Shown here: in pieces, positions 32,336 through 41,361 of the stretch
Position numbering within the stretch: the stretch's first letter is position 1
How the letters are laid out: every line of letters begins with the position of its first letter
From: Azospirillum sp. 412522
GTDB lineage: Bacteria > Pseudomonadota > Alphaproteobacteria > Azospirillales > Azospirillaceae
DNA length: 64,000 bases
Assembly: GCF_019805165.1 (NCBI RefSeq)
Contig: NZ_RWIJ01000020.1
Coordinates: forward strand, 27,443-91,442
Reading direction: 5' to 3'
Translations under genes and position numbers: made by a program
The notes under the pieces: model-generated
Seen by the model: only the letters and a program-made list of their open reading frames with translations
Databases searched by the model: none
Told to the model about the DNA's origin: nothing

Positions 32336-32908
32336 ATGGACCTGTTCGACGACGCTCCGGCCCCCCTGCCGCACGGTTTGCCGCCGTCCGCCGGGCCGCT
32401 GCCGGACATCGTGGCGCCGGGGCTCGACTGCCTGTTCGTCGGCTTCAATCCCGGCCTGCGGTCGGGCGCGCTCGGCCATCATTACGCCGGGCGCGGCAAC
32501 CAGTTCTGGCGCCTGCTGGCCGAGGCAGGACTGACGCCGCGCCTCTACCGGCCGGAAGAGGACGTCACCCTGCCGGCCATCGGGCTGGGTTCCACCAACC
32601 TCGTCGCCCGCGCCACCGCCAGCGCCGCCGAACTGTCGCGGGCGGAGCTGCGCGGCGGGGTGCCGCGGCTGGCGCGGATCGTCGGCTTCGTCCGGCCACG
32701 CGTGCTGGCCTATACCGGCAAAGGCGTCTATCTGGCGGCGACCGGCCTGCCCGACGCCCCCTGGGGCGCGCAGGAGCGCAGCCTGTTCGACGGCGTCGCC
32801 GATGTGGTGGTGCCCTCGCCAAGCGGCCTCGCCCGCCTGCCCTTCGAGGAGAAGCTGCGCTGGTTCCGCGAGGTGCGGGCGGAGATCGACCGGCGGCGTC
32901 CCGGCTGA
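32336..32908 (+). CDS. mug: G/U mismatch-specific DNA glycosylase
   Basis: Removes uracil or thymine mispaired with G in base excision repair. The 190-aa product has the two UDG superfamily motifs: motif 1 GFNPGLRSG (Mug-type N instead of the family-1 D) and motif 2 VPSPSGLAR. It is about 20 residues longer than E. coli Mug at the N-terminus. GAGAGGAA precedes the ATG; it begins 49 bp after the oxidoreductase gene. Confidence 0.93.
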   Translation: MDLFDDAPAPLPHGLPPSAGPLPDIVAPGLDCLFVGFNPGLRSGALGHHYAGRGNQFWRLLAEAGLTPRLYRPEEDVTLPAIGLGSTNLVARATASAAELSRAELRGGVPRLARIVGFVRPRVLAYTGKGVYLAATGLPDAPWGAQERSLFDGVADVVVPSPSGLARLPFEEKLRWFREVRAEIDRRRPG

Positions 32909-33089
32909 ACCCTCGGCCAAGCGGCCGAAATCGCTTCCCTTGCAATTCCTGGGGAGGAGGCGGGATTATTATCCGGACGGAGAATCCCGGCCGGCCGGAT
33001 CGTACCGCGGGGAGCACTCCCCCTGCCCCCGGGTTTCACCGGGAAAGGCCGGGCGAGGCGACGTCGGCCTGAGCCATGCTGTGCCCCGC

Positions 33090-33533
33090 ATGACCGTGAA
33101 CGACCGCAACAGCATCCGTCACGACCGACCGGCCACGCCGGTGACCGATCCGGTCGCCCTGCGGCTGCGCCGCCGCCATTGGTCGGTGTTGGCTTTGGCT
33201 GTCGCGATGCTGGCCGGGGTGGCGTGGGCGGCCTGCCGCCTCACGGCGCTGACACCCGCAACGGCGACCGCCGCCACCGGCCCCTGGGAGCCACGGCTTC
33301 CCGTCCCCTCCCTGACGGTCGCCCGTTCCGGGAAGCTGGCCTGGCTTCCGCATCTCGATCCGCCACACAAAAAAGAACCGGCGGAGACTCCCGTCCCCGC
33401 CGGTCCCGTGCGGCTGGATCCCGCAGTCAGGCTCCTGGTCGATCAGGGCTGGCCCGGTTTGAGGCCGACGGCGATCCCGGCCGCCGCACGGACGGCCGGG
33501 ATCCTCGCCACCTCGGAGAAAGCCTCGCCCTGA
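33090..33533 (+). CDS. Doubtful small membrane-anchored hypothetical protein
   Basis: A 147-aa frame with one hydrophobic segment (~32-50, HWSVLALAVAMLAGVAWAAC) and a Pro/Ala-rich remainder; no family recognised. A minus-strand rho-independent terminator (33369-33404) lies inside the frame, which argues that at least the 3' half is not real coding sequence. It could be a genuine short protein whose frame happens to read through the terminator. Confidence 0.3.
   Translation: MTVNDRNSIRHDRPATPVTDPVALRLRRRHWSVLALAVAMLAGVAWAACRLTALTPATATAATGPWEPRLPVPSLTVARSGKLAWLPHLDPPHKKEPAETPVPAGPVRLDPAVRLLVDQGWPGLRPTAIPAAARTAGILATSEKASP
33369..33404 (-). terminator. Rho-independent terminator of the molybdenum hydroxylase operon
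   Basis: On the minus strand ACCGGCGG and CCGCCGGT form an 8-bp stem with an internal loop region, followed by TCTTTTTTG. It lies ~150 bp after the stop of the large-subunit gene, with no other minus-strand gene between. Confidence 0.75.
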
Positions 33534-33556
33534 CCGCCCCGCTCAGCCGGCCTTTC

Positions 33557-35812
33557 TCAGCTGACGATGCCGCCCCGGCTGAAGGGCAGCGTCTGCAGCG
33601 GCTGGCCGGTCACCGAGAAGACGGCGTTCGCCACGGCTGGCGCCACGGTCGGGACGCCCGGCTCGCCGGCGCCGGTCGGCCGCTCGTGCGACGGCACGAT
33701 GTGGACCTCCACCACCGGCATGTCCGACATCCGCAGCGGCAGATAGCCGTCGAAGTTGGCCTGATCGACCACGCCGTCGGTCATGGTGATCTCGCCGCGC
33801 AGCGCGTGGCCGATGCCCCAGCCGGCGCCGCCCTCCATCTGCGCCTTGACGATGTCGGGGTTGACGACCTCGCCGCAATCGACGGCGACGACGACGCGAT
33901 CGACCTTGATCTGCCCCTTGGCGTCGACCGTCACGTCGGCGACATGGGCGACATAGGTGTTGAAGCTTTCATGCACGGCGACGCCGCGCCCCTTGCCCTG
34001 CGGCAGGGGCTGGCCCCAGCCGGCCTTCTCCGCCGCCAGCTTCAGCACGCCGGCCAGACGCGGATGGTCCTTCAGCATCGCCATGCGGAAGGCAACCGGG
34101 TCCTTGCCGGCCGCCTTGGCGAGCCGGTCGATCATCACCTCCTTGGCATAGGCGGTGTGGGTGTGCCCGACCGAGCGCCACCACAGGGTGGTGACCGGCG
34201 AGGCGAGGGTATGGGCGTCGACCGCGAGGTTCGCCACCGGATAGGCCATGTCCGACGCGCCCTCGACCATCGTCGCATCGACGCCGTCCTTGACCATCAC
34301 CGCCTCGAACGGCGTGCCGGCCATGAAGCTCTGTCCGACGATGCGCTGCTTCCAGCCGACCAGTTCGCCCTTGGCATCGACCGCCGCGGTGATCTTGTGC
34401 AGGAACAGCGGACGGTAGCGGCCGCCCTTGATGTCGTCCTCGCGCGTCCAGACCAGATGCACCGGGGCCTTGGGATAGGCCTTGGCGATCATCGCCGCCT
34501 CGGCGATGTAGTCGGCGTTGGTGGTGGCGCGCCGGCCGAAGCTGCCGCCGGCCCACTGGGTCTCGATCTTCACCTGCTCCGGCTTGCAGCCCAGGATTTG
34601 GGCGACGACCATCTGCTCGACCGTCTGGAACTGCGACCCGGCCCAGATGGTGCAGCCACCCTCCGGGTTCAGCGCCACCACGGCGTTCAGCGGCTCCATC
34701 GGCGCGTGGGCGAGGTAGGGGAAGACGAACTCGCCGTCCACCGCATCGCCGCCCTTGGCCTTGGCGTCGGCGATCGCCTTGTCGGCGTCGCCCTTGTTCG
34801 CCGCGACCGACCCCGGCTTCTCCGCCGCCTTGCGGTAGTCGGCCAGCATGGCGTCGGTGCCGCGGGTCTCGGCCTTGCCGTCGTCCCAGGTCACCGTCAG
34901 CGCCTCGCGGCCCTTGATGGCGGCCCAGGTGTTCTTCGCGATTACCGCGACGCCGACCGGCAGGCTGACCACCTCGATGACGCCCGGCACCTTGCGGGCG
35001 GCGGCATCGTCGACGCTCTTCACCGTGCCGCCGAAGCGCGGGCTGCGGGCCAGCACCGCCGTCACCTGGCCCGGACGGCGGATGTCCATCGAGAAGATCG
35101 CGGTGCCGTTGGTCTTGCTGACGTGGTCCAGCCGGTGCAGGTCGGGCTTGCCGATCAGCACATAATCCTTCGGGTCCTTCAGCTTGACCTGCTGCGGAAC
35201 CGGCAGCTTCGAAGCTTCCTCCGCCAGTTCGCCGAAGGTGGCGCTGCGGTTGCTGGCGGCATGGCGGACCACGCCTTTCGCCACCGTCACCTCGCCGGCC
35301 GGCACCTTCCAGCGGGCGGATGCTGCGGCGACCAGCATGGCGCGGGCGGCGGCGCCGGCCATGCGCAGCTCGTCCCAGCTGTTGGCGACGGCGGTGGAGC
35401 CGCCGGTGCCCTGCAGGCCGAAGAAGTGGTTGGCGTACAGCTTCTGGTCGGCCGGGGCGAAGGCGCCGCGCACCTGGGACCAGTCGGCGTCCAGTTCCTC
35501 CGCCGCGATGGTGGCGAGGCCGGTGACGATGCCCTGGCCCTTGTCGAGATGCTTGGCCAGGACCGTAACGGTGTTGTCCGGCGCCACGATGATGAAGGCA
35601 TGCGGCCGCGGGTCGGCCGGGCCGATGATCTTGGGCGCCGCTTCGGCGGCCAGCGCCGGCATCGGCAGATGCGCGCCGATCACCAGCACGCCGGCCCCGG
35701 CGCCGATGGCCTTCAGGAAGCCGCGGCGCGCGGGGGCGGGCAGCGGACCGGGGGCGAAACCGGATTCGGGAAACCCGTGTTCGGCGGCTTGGCGGATCAG
35801 ATGATGCAGCAT
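33557..35812 (-). CDS. Molybdopterin-binding aldehyde/N-heterocycle oxidoreductase, large subunit (IorB-like)
   Basis: 751 aa. The Tat signal ARRGFLKAIGAGAG (~28-41) sends the folded Mo-cofactor protein to the periplasm. It belongs to the xanthine oxidase family subtype lacking an FAD subunit, as in isoquinoline 1-oxidoreductase. Conserved blocks: DKGQGIVTGLATIAAEELD, AGGSFGRRATTNADYIAEAA and the active-site GAGEPGVPTVAPAVANA with the catalytic Glu. The small [2Fe-2S] subunit is encoded 3 bp upstream and is co-exported. The substrate could be an aldehyde or aromatic heterocycle; no cytochrome partner is adjacent. Confidence 0.88.
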   Translation of the reverse strand: MLHHLIRQAAEHGFPESGFAPGPLPAPARRGFLKAIGAGAGVLVIGAHLPMPALAAEAAPKIIGPADPRPHAFIIVAPDNTVTVLAKHLDKGQGIVTGLATIAAEELDADWSQVRGAFAPADQKLYANHFFGLQGTGGSTAVANSWDELRMAGAAARAMLVAAASARWKVPAGEVTVAKGVVRHAASNRSATFGELAEEASKLPVPQQVKLKDPKDYVLIGKPDLHRLDHVSKTNGTAIFSMDIRRPGQVTAVLARSPRFGGTVKSVDDAAARKVPGVIEVVSLPVGVAVIAKNTWAAIKGREALTVTWDDGKAETRGTDAMLADYRKAAEKPGSVAANKGDADKAIADAKAKGGDAVDGEFVFPYLAHAPMEPLNAVVALNPEGGCTIWAGSQFQTVEQMVVAQILGCKPEQVKIETQWAGGSFGRRATTNADYIAEAAMIAKAYPKAPVHLVWTREDDIKGGRYRPLFLHKITAAVDAKGELVGWKQRIVGQSFMAGTPFEAVMVKDGVDATMVEGASDMAYPVANLAVDAHTLASPVTTLWWRSVGHTHTAYAKEVMIDRLAKAAGKDPVAFRMAMLKDHPRLAGVLKLAAEKAGWGQPLPQGKGRGVAVHESFNTYVAHVADVTVDAKGQIKVDRVVVAVDCGEVVNPDIVKAQMEGGAGWGIGHALRGEITMTDGVVDQANFDGYLPLRMSDMPVVEVHIVPSHERPTGAGEPGVPTVAPAVANAVFSVTGQPLQTLPFSRGGIVS

Positions 35813-35815
35813 GGA

Positions 35816-36277
35816 TCAGGCCCTCATCGTCTGGGCGGCATCCTTGATCGCCGCGCGGATGCGGACATAGGTGGCGCAGCGGCACACATTGCCGTCCATC
35901 GCCGCGTCGATGTCCTGGTCGGTCGGGTTCTGGTTGTCGGTCAGCAGCGCGATGGCGCTCATGATCTGACCCGACTGGCAATAGCCGCACTGGACGACGT
36001 CCAGCTTCTGCCATGCCGCCTGGACGGCCTGGGCCGCCTTGCCCTTCACACCCTCGATGGTGGTGATCTTGCTGTCCGGCGTCAGCATGCCGACCGGGGT
36101 CTGGCAGGCGCGGGTCGGCGTGCCGTCGACATGGACGGTGCAGGCGCCGCACTGGGCGATGCCGCAGCCGAACTTGGTGCCGGTCATGTTCAGCTCGTCC
36201 CGCAGGACCCACAGGAGCGGCATGTCGTCGGAGACATCGACCTGACGCTCCTCGCCGTTGACGTTGATGCGAACCAT
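35816..36277 (-). CDS. [2Fe-2S] small subunit of molybdenum hydroxylase (IorA-like)
   Basis: 153 aa with two iron-sulfur clusters. Plant-type ferredoxin cysteines appear in KFGCGIAQCGACTVHVDG with a later Cys in ACQTP. The all-helical C-terminal cluster domain has QCGYCQSGQIMSAIALL and GNVCRCATY. It passes electrons from the Mo site to an external acceptor. It starts 213 bp from a divergent LysR gene that may control it. It has no signal peptide of its own and presumably rides out with the Tat-tagged large subunit. Confidence 0.92.
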   Translation of the reverse strand: MVRINVNGEERQVDVSDDMPLLWVLRDELNMTGTKFGCGIAQCGACTVHVDGTPTRACQTPVGMLTPDSKITTIEGVKGKAAQAVQAAWQKLDVVQCGYCQSGQIMSAIALLTDNQNPTDQDIDAAMDGNVCRCATYVRIRAAIKDAAQTMRA

Positions 36278-36490
36278 GGCTCTTGCCTCTTTCTCCCTGA
36301 ACGGAACCGCCGGCCTGCCCTGACGAGTTGACGGGGGACGACGACAGGTCCGCTGCCCGGTTGCGGGCCTTGGCTACGGATTGGGACTAAGGATTGGTTT
36401 TTTTGATTGTCGGCTGCTCGGGTCAGCTCTGGCTCGACAGAATACACCGTCCAGTGCACAATGAAGTAGGCTGCTTTGGTTCATATCGTC

Positions 36491-37405
36491 ATGAAAGCAA
36501 TTCATAATCCGGCGCTCGACCTCAACCTGATCAAGGTGTTCGACGCACTGCTGGAAACCCGCAACGTCTCCCGTGCCGCAGACGCGCTCGGCGTCAGCCA
36601 GTCCGCGGTGAGCCACGCGCTGGGCCGGCTGCGTACCCTGGTCGGCGACCCGCTGTTCGTGCGCACCGGCAACCGGATGGAACCGACGCCGCGCGCCCAG
36701 CGCCTGGCGGAGCCGCTGCGCGACCTGTTGGTGGGGGCCGCCCGCGCCCTGTCGGCGGAGGAGGATTTCGACCCCCAGCGCGAGGATCGCAACTTCACCA
36801 TCTCCACCCCCGATTCGATGCAGGCGGTCCTGCTGACCGGCATCCTGCGCGACGCGGCGGAAGGCGACCTGCGTGTGTCGGTCTCGCTGCTCAACCTCGA
36901 TCCCGACGCCATGCTGAGCGCACTGGACGACGGCACCCTCGATCTCGCCATCGGCTATCTGCCGGAGCTGCGTCGCTGGCACGACCGGCAGATGCTCTAT
37001 CGCGAAACCCATGTCTGCCTGTTCAATCCGGAACTGGTGCCGGTCACCCCGCCGATCGGGCTGGAGGATTACACCCGCTACCCGCACCTGATGCCGTCGC
37101 TGCGCGGCGGGCTGACCAGCTTCATCGACGACGAGCTGGCGGCGCTCGGCACGAGCCGTCGCGTCGCCGCCTCCACCACCCAGTTCCTGGCGATCCCGAT
37201 GATCCTGCGGCAGGCGCCGATGTTGACCTCGCTGCCCGCCCGGCTGGCGCGTCTGTGTGCCGATGCGATGGGGCTGGCCACCAGCCCGCTTCCCTTCGAC
37301 ATCGGCGACTACGAGGTGTCGATGATCTGGCACCGCCGCAACACCGGCTCCCCCTCCCACGGCTGGCTGCGCCAGCGCATGGGCGAGGAGGCGGCGAAGC
37401 TCTGA
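36491..37405 (+). CDS. LysR-family transcriptional regulator
   Basis: 304 aa from the ATG at 36491 (a TTG at 36476 is also possible). N-terminal winged HTH: LIKVFDALLETRNVSRAADA, then LGVSQSAVSHALGRLRTLVG. The C-terminal periplasmic-binding-like effector domain (~95-300) is of the NodD/PcpR-like class. It is divergent from the molybdenum hydroxylase genes, so control of that pair is the simplest inference. The effector is unknown. Confidence 0.9.
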   Translation: MKAIHNPALDLNLIKVFDALLETRNVSRAADALGVSQSAVSHALGRLRTLVGDPLFVRTGNRMEPTPRAQRLAEPLRDLLVGAARALSAEEDFDPQREDRNFTISTPDSMQAVLLTGILRDAAEGDLRVSVSLLNLDPDAMLSALDDGTLDLAIGYLPELRRWHDRQMLYRETHVCLFNPELVPVTPPIGLEDYTRYPHLMPSLRGGLTSFIDDELAALGTSRRVAASTTQFLAIPMILRQAPMLTSLPARLARLCADAMGLATSPLPFDIGDYEVSMIWHRRNTGSPSHGWLRQRMGEEAAKL

Positions 37406-37414
37406 TGCGGAAAA

Positions 37415-37436
37415 GGGCGCCCGTTTCCGAGCGCCC
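37415..37436 (-). terminator. Probable terminator of the NUDIX gene
   Basis: GGGCGC/GCGCCC stem with a 10-nt loop. Read on the minus strand it is followed by CCTTTTCC, 60 bp after the NUDIX stop codon. Confidence 0.5.
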
Positions 37437-37495
37437 CCGACGAAGATATTGCGCTGCTCGCGGAACTCGACGGCAGCGGCCGCAGTCAGGGCCGT

Positions 37496-38137
37496 TCAGT
37501 CGAAATCCGTCGGCAGTCCCGGATCCCGCCAGTGCTGGAACAGGCGTGTGATCTGAAATGGCAGCACCCGGCCGACGGAGAGTTCCGCTTCCGGCACCTC
37601 CTCCTGCGCAAAGAACGCCGCGGCACCCGTTTCATGGCCGTCTCCGCGTGCGCGTTCCACAGGGCTCGCCGGGTCGCAGATGAAGAACATCTTGTAGATG
37701 TGGAAGGGATAAGGCGGCTGGTGGGCATGGCGGGCCCGGTCATAGACACAGGCCAGCTTGCGCACCCGGACCTCGATCCCAGCCTCCTCCAGAACCTCGC
37801 GAGCGACGCACTCGCCCGGCGTCTGGTTGACGTCGGCCCAGCCGCCGGGCAAGGTCCAGCGACCGCCATCCGCCAGCTCACGCACCAGGAGGATGCGCCC
37901 GGCCTGATCGAACACCGCCCCACGAACATCCACCTTGGGCGTGGCGTAGCCGGACTGCTCCGCGAAGAGCGCTTCGATCCGGGCCGGATCACCGCCGGAC
38001 CGCGCCGCCATCATCTCCGCCGCCAGGAGGCGCAGCTCTTCGTACCGCTCGCGGTCATAGACATCCCTGGTGAAGGCGAGGCCGGATTGCGCCAGCGCTT
38101 GAATGCGCCGGGCCCAAACCAACCAATCCGGTTCCAT
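37496..38137 (-). CDS. NUDIX hydrolase with N-terminal NUDIX_N domain
   Basis: 213 aa. The N-terminal helical domain (~6-60, ARRIQALAQSGLAFTRDVYD) is the small domain found before NUDIX folds in nucleotide/ADP-ribose-type hydrolases. The NUDIX box is at ~97-119: PGGWADVNQTPGECVA then REVLEEAGI. The first glutamate of the GX5EX7 pattern is Gln here, while REVLEEAG with the metal-binding glutamates is intact. AGGGAG is 6 bases before the ATG at 38137. The substrate is a nucleoside diphosphate linked to another moiety, not further predictable. Confidence 0.88.
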   Translation of the reverse strand: MEPDWLVWARRIQALAQSGLAFTRDVYDRERYEELRLLAAEMMAARSGGDPARIEALFAEQSGYATPKVDVRGAVFDQAGRILLVRELADGGRWTLPGGWADVNQTPGECVAREVLEEAGIEVRVRKLACVYDRARHAHQPPYPFHIYKMFFICDPASPVERARGDGHETGAAAFFAQEEVPEAELSVGRVLPFQITRLFQHWRDPGLPTDFD

Positions 38138-38283
38138 GTCGCACTCCCTGAAACCTTGAGCGGAACGGCTCTGATGACGATGGGCATCGCCGGTCCCATG
38201 CGCAATTGCACCATTTGCCATCGGCTTCAGGAACTACGGCTCGCCTCACAACGATATCGACGGCATTCGCTCGCGCCGTCCGC

Positions 38284-39129
38284 TCAATCCGCGGTGACGG
38301 AACGGATCTCGTCCTGGCTGAAGCGCTGCTGCTCCTCCATCACCATCTGCGACAGCTCGCGCTTCAGGCGGTTGAACTCCGGGGCGGAGCCGTCGCGCGG
38401 GCGGGGCATGTCGACGACGACGTCCCGCTTGATGGTGCCCGGCCGGTAGGTCATCACGATGATGCGGTCGGCCAGATAGATGCTCTCCTCGATGGAGTGG
38501 GTGACGAACAGGATGGTCTTGCCGACCTCCTCCCAGATGCGCAGCAGCTCGTCCTGAAGCGTGCGGCGGGTCAGGGCGTCGAGCGCGCCGAACGGCTCGT
38601 CCATCAGCAGGATCGGGCTGTCGAGCGCCAGGACGCGGGCGATGGCGACGCGCTGGCGCATGCCGCCGGACAGGTCCTTGGGGAAGCGGTTGCGGAAATC
38701 CTGCAGATGCAGCTTCTGCAGCAGCCACTCCACCCGCGAGGCGATGTCGGCCTTGGACATCCCCTTGATCTCCAGGCCGAAGGCGACGTTCTGCGCCACC
38801 GTCATCCAGGGGAACAGGGCATATTCCTGGAACACCATGCCGCGGTCGGGGCCGGGTTCGGTGATGCTGCGGCCGTCGACGGCGACGGTCCCCTTCGTCG
38901 GCGGCTGGAACCCGGCCACCGCGTTCAGCAGCGTGGACTTGCCGCAGCCCGACGGACCCAGCAGGCAGACGAACTCGCCCTTGCGGATGTCGAGGTCGAT
39001 GTCCTGCAGGGCGACGATCTTCTGCGCCCCGACGGCGAAGGTCTTCTCCACCCCGCGGATGCGGATCTGCACGGGGGCCGCGTCGGCGGCGGGCACGGTG
39101 TCGGCAACGGTCTTCAGCATGGGCGTCAT
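38284..39129 (-). CDS. ABC transporter ATPase, nitrate/sulfonate/taurine type
   Basis: About 281 aa. Walker A GPSGCGKST, signature LSGGMRQRVAIARVL, Walker B ILLMDEPFGALDALTR and switch His in FVTHSIEES are all intact. This is the SsuB/TauB/NrtD class. Start chosen at the ATG at 39129, six bases after GGAGGGG; an in-frame ATG at 39135 abuts that ribosome-binding site. Third gene of a binding protein-permease-ATPase operon. The transported anion or organic sulfur/nitrogen compound is unknown. Confidence 0.92.
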   Translation of the reverse strand: MTPMLKTVADTVPAADAAPVQIRIRGVEKTFAVGAQKIVALQDIDLDIRKGEFVCLLGPSGCGKSTLLNAVAGFQPPTKGTVAVDGRSITEPGPDRGMVFQEYALFPWMTVAQNVAFGLEIKGMSKADIASRVEWLLQKLHLQDFRNRFPKDLSGGMRQRVAIARVLALDSPILLMDEPFGALDALTRRTLQDELLRIWEEVGKTILFVTHSIEESIYLADRIIVMTYRPGTIKRDVVVDMPRPRDGSAPEFNRLKRELSQMVMEEQQRFSQDEIRSVTAD

Positions 39130-39145
39130 CTCCATCCCCTCCCCA

Positions 39146-39979
39146 TCAATTCTCGAGCCCGCGGTGCCAGCGCAGCAGGTGGTTGTTCAGGCGGTTCATG
39201 CCGATGTCGATGGCGAGGCCCAGCAGGCCGATGGTGAACATCCCGGCGATGATCTTGTCGGACCACATGAACTCGCGCGCCTCCAGGATGCGGAAGCCGA
39301 GGCCGGAGTTGACGGCGATCATCTCCGACACGATCACGACGATGAAGGCGGTGCCGATGCCGATCCGGGCGCCGGCCAGAATGTAGGGGGTGGCGGCCGG
39401 CAGGATGACGCGCAGGAACATGGTCAGCTTGCCGGCGCCCAGGTTGCGGGCGGCGCGCAGATAGATGCCGTCGACATGGCGCACCCCGGCGATGGTGTTC
39501 ATCAGCACCGGGAAGAAGGCGCCGATGGCGATCAGGAACACGGCCGGCGGGTTGCCCAGCCCGAACCACAGGATCGCCAGCGGGATGTAGGCGATGGGCG
39601 GGATCGGCCGCAGCACCTGCATCAGCGGGTCGAACAGCGCGTAGATGCGCGGGTTGCCGCCCATGGCGAGACCCAGCGGAAGCGCCAGCCCGGCGCCGAC
39701 GGCGAAGCCCAGCACGACGCGGTACAGGCTGGACCAAGCGTCGAACAGCATCTCGCCCGACAGCGCCCACATCAGCCAGCTCGACTGCGCCGGATCGTAG
39801 GGCTCGGTCGGCAGCAGATAGGCCCACCAGCGCTCCACCACCGCGACGGGCGACGGCAGGACCACCGGGTTGATCAGGCCGGACGTCGACAGGACCTGCC
39901 ACAGAACGACGGCGAGGACAGGCACCAGGGCGCCGCGCAGCAAAGCGGCGGGCGAGAAACGGGGATTGGCTTGGGACAT
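39146..39979 (-). CDS. ABC transporter permease, SsuC/TauC/NrtB type
   Basis: 277 aa, about six membrane helices. Typical block: VLRPIPPIAYIPLAILWFGL, followed by the coupling loop around RAARNLGAGKLTMFLRVILP. Lies between the ATPase and binding-protein genes with 16- and 28-bp gaps, so one operon. Confidence 0.92.
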   Translation of the reverse strand: MSQANPRFSPAALLRGALVPVLAVVLWQVLSTSGLINPVVLPSPVAVVERWWAYLLPTEPYDPAQSSWLMWALSGEMLFDAWSSLYRVVLGFAVGAGLALPLGLAMGGNPRIYALFDPLMQVLRPIPPIAYIPLAILWFGLGNPPAVFLIAIGAFFPVLMNTIAGVRHVDGIYLRAARNLGAGKLTMFLRVILPAATPYILAGARIGIGTAFIVVIVSEMIAVNSGLGFRILEAREFMWSDKIIAGMFTIGLLGLAIDIGMNRLNNHLLRWHRGLEN

Positions 39980-40007
39980 CGGGCGTCCTCCTTCCGCTGG
40001 GTGGGGC

Positions 40008-41018
40008 TCAGTTCGCCTTCACGGTGGCGGTGCCGGCGTCGCTCGCGGCCGCTTTGGTGGCCTTCGCCTTCTCCAGCAGGTCCAGCTTCACCCAGTCGGC
40101 GGCCTTCGGCGGGGTCTCCATGCGGCCGACGCCGAACTTCTGCATCATGTCGGTCGTCACCTGCACATGGTGGACCGAGATGTCGTAGCTGTAGGGCGAG
40201 TTGCCGATCGCGTCCTTGAAGTCCTGGCTGGTGATCTGGCCCTTGAACATCTGTTCGCGGACGTATTTCTCGGCCAGATCGGGGTTGGCGATGAAGGTCG
40301 CCGTCGCCTCGACGAAGCAGCGGATCAGCCGCTCGGCCACGTCATGCTTCTTGTTGTAGAAATCCTCGGTGATGACCAGCGAGCGAACCGGTTCGCCCAG
40401 CTCGGTGTCGTAGGGCTTCACCACCTCGACGCCGAAGCCCTTGTTGATCGCCTGGCTCGACTGCGGTTCGGACTGCGACATGGCGTCGATGCTGCCGGCC
40501 AGCAGGGCCTGATTCATGTCGGCGTAGGCCATGTAGACGATCTGCACGTCCTTGCCCGGACGGTCGGACCAGCTCAGCCCATGCTTGGCCAGCTCGGCCA
40601 GCAGGATCAGCTCCTGGGCGCCGCCGCGCGGGGTGGCGACCTTTTTGCCCTTCAGATCGGCGATGCTCTTGATGCCGGCATCCGGCTTGGCGACGATGCG
40701 CGCGCCACCCTTGGCGAAGCCGGCCACCGCATAGATCGGCACGCCCGACGCCCGGCCGGCGATGGCGGCGTCCACGGCGCTGGCGGCGACGTCGATCTCA
40801 CCGGCAACGATGGCCGGCAGGATGTCGATGCCCTTGGGGAAGACCCGCTCCTCGATCTTCAGGTCGTATTTGCCGGCGATCTCCTTCATGTAGGACACCG
40901 CGCCGTAATGGGCGAATTTCAGATTGCCGAGTCGGACCAGATCGGCGGCCGAGGCGGCCTGGGCGGCGAGTGCCGCGGCGGCGAAGGCCGTGGCGGCGAG
41001 CAGGCTTTTCCGGAGCAT
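40008..41018 (-). CDS. ABC transporter substrate-binding protein, SsuA/NrtA/ThiY type
   Basis: 336 aa, signal peptide ending AASAA at ~25. The periplasmic fold of the NMT1/SsuA-like class begins DLVRLGNLKFAHYGAVSYMK. Internal segments GKKVATPRGGAQELILLAEL and AGSIDAMSQSEPQSSQAI are ligand-cleft regions of these proteins. First gene of the operon. Without sulfonatase, nitrate reductase or thiamine genes nearby, the substrate stays open. Confidence 0.9.
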   Translation of the reverse strand: MLRKSLLAATAFAAAALAAQAASAADLVRLGNLKFAHYGAVSYMKEIAGKYDLKIEERVFPKGIDILPAIVAGEIDVAASAVDAAIAGRASGVPIYAVAGFAKGGARIVAKPDAGIKSIADLKGKKVATPRGGAQELILLAELAKHGLSWSDRPGKDVQIVYMAYADMNQALLAGSIDAMSQSEPQSSQAINKGFGVEVVKPYDTELGEPVRSLVITEDFYNKKHDVAERLIRCFVEATATFIANPDLAEKYVREQMFKGQITSQDFKDAIGNSPYSYDISVHHVQVTTDMMQKFGVGRMETPPKAADWVKLDLLEKAKATKAAASDAGTATVKAN

Positions 41019-41361
41019 CTCTTCTCTCCCTGGGGCTTGGTCCGCGGCCCGTCGCCGCGGTTGGCCTTCGGAAGAGCAAGGGGCGTGCCATAATCAGTTC
41101 GTCGCGCAAACAATTGAAATGCTTGGATCCAGCTCTTCGCGTGCCCCACCGCGTCGGCGGATTTCCGCCGGACCGTCCATGATCATCGGCGGATTTTCGC
41201 CGATGGCTCGCCTGCGGCAGGACGACGCGCCACGCGAAAGCTCCCCCTGCCGCATACGACAAGCCATCGCAGCGCAACGAAAATGCGTGTAGAAGATGCT
41301 GCATCTGCGAACCAACGCAATGATCAATCAATTGCCAGTCAACCGGTAGGGACAAGAAACA

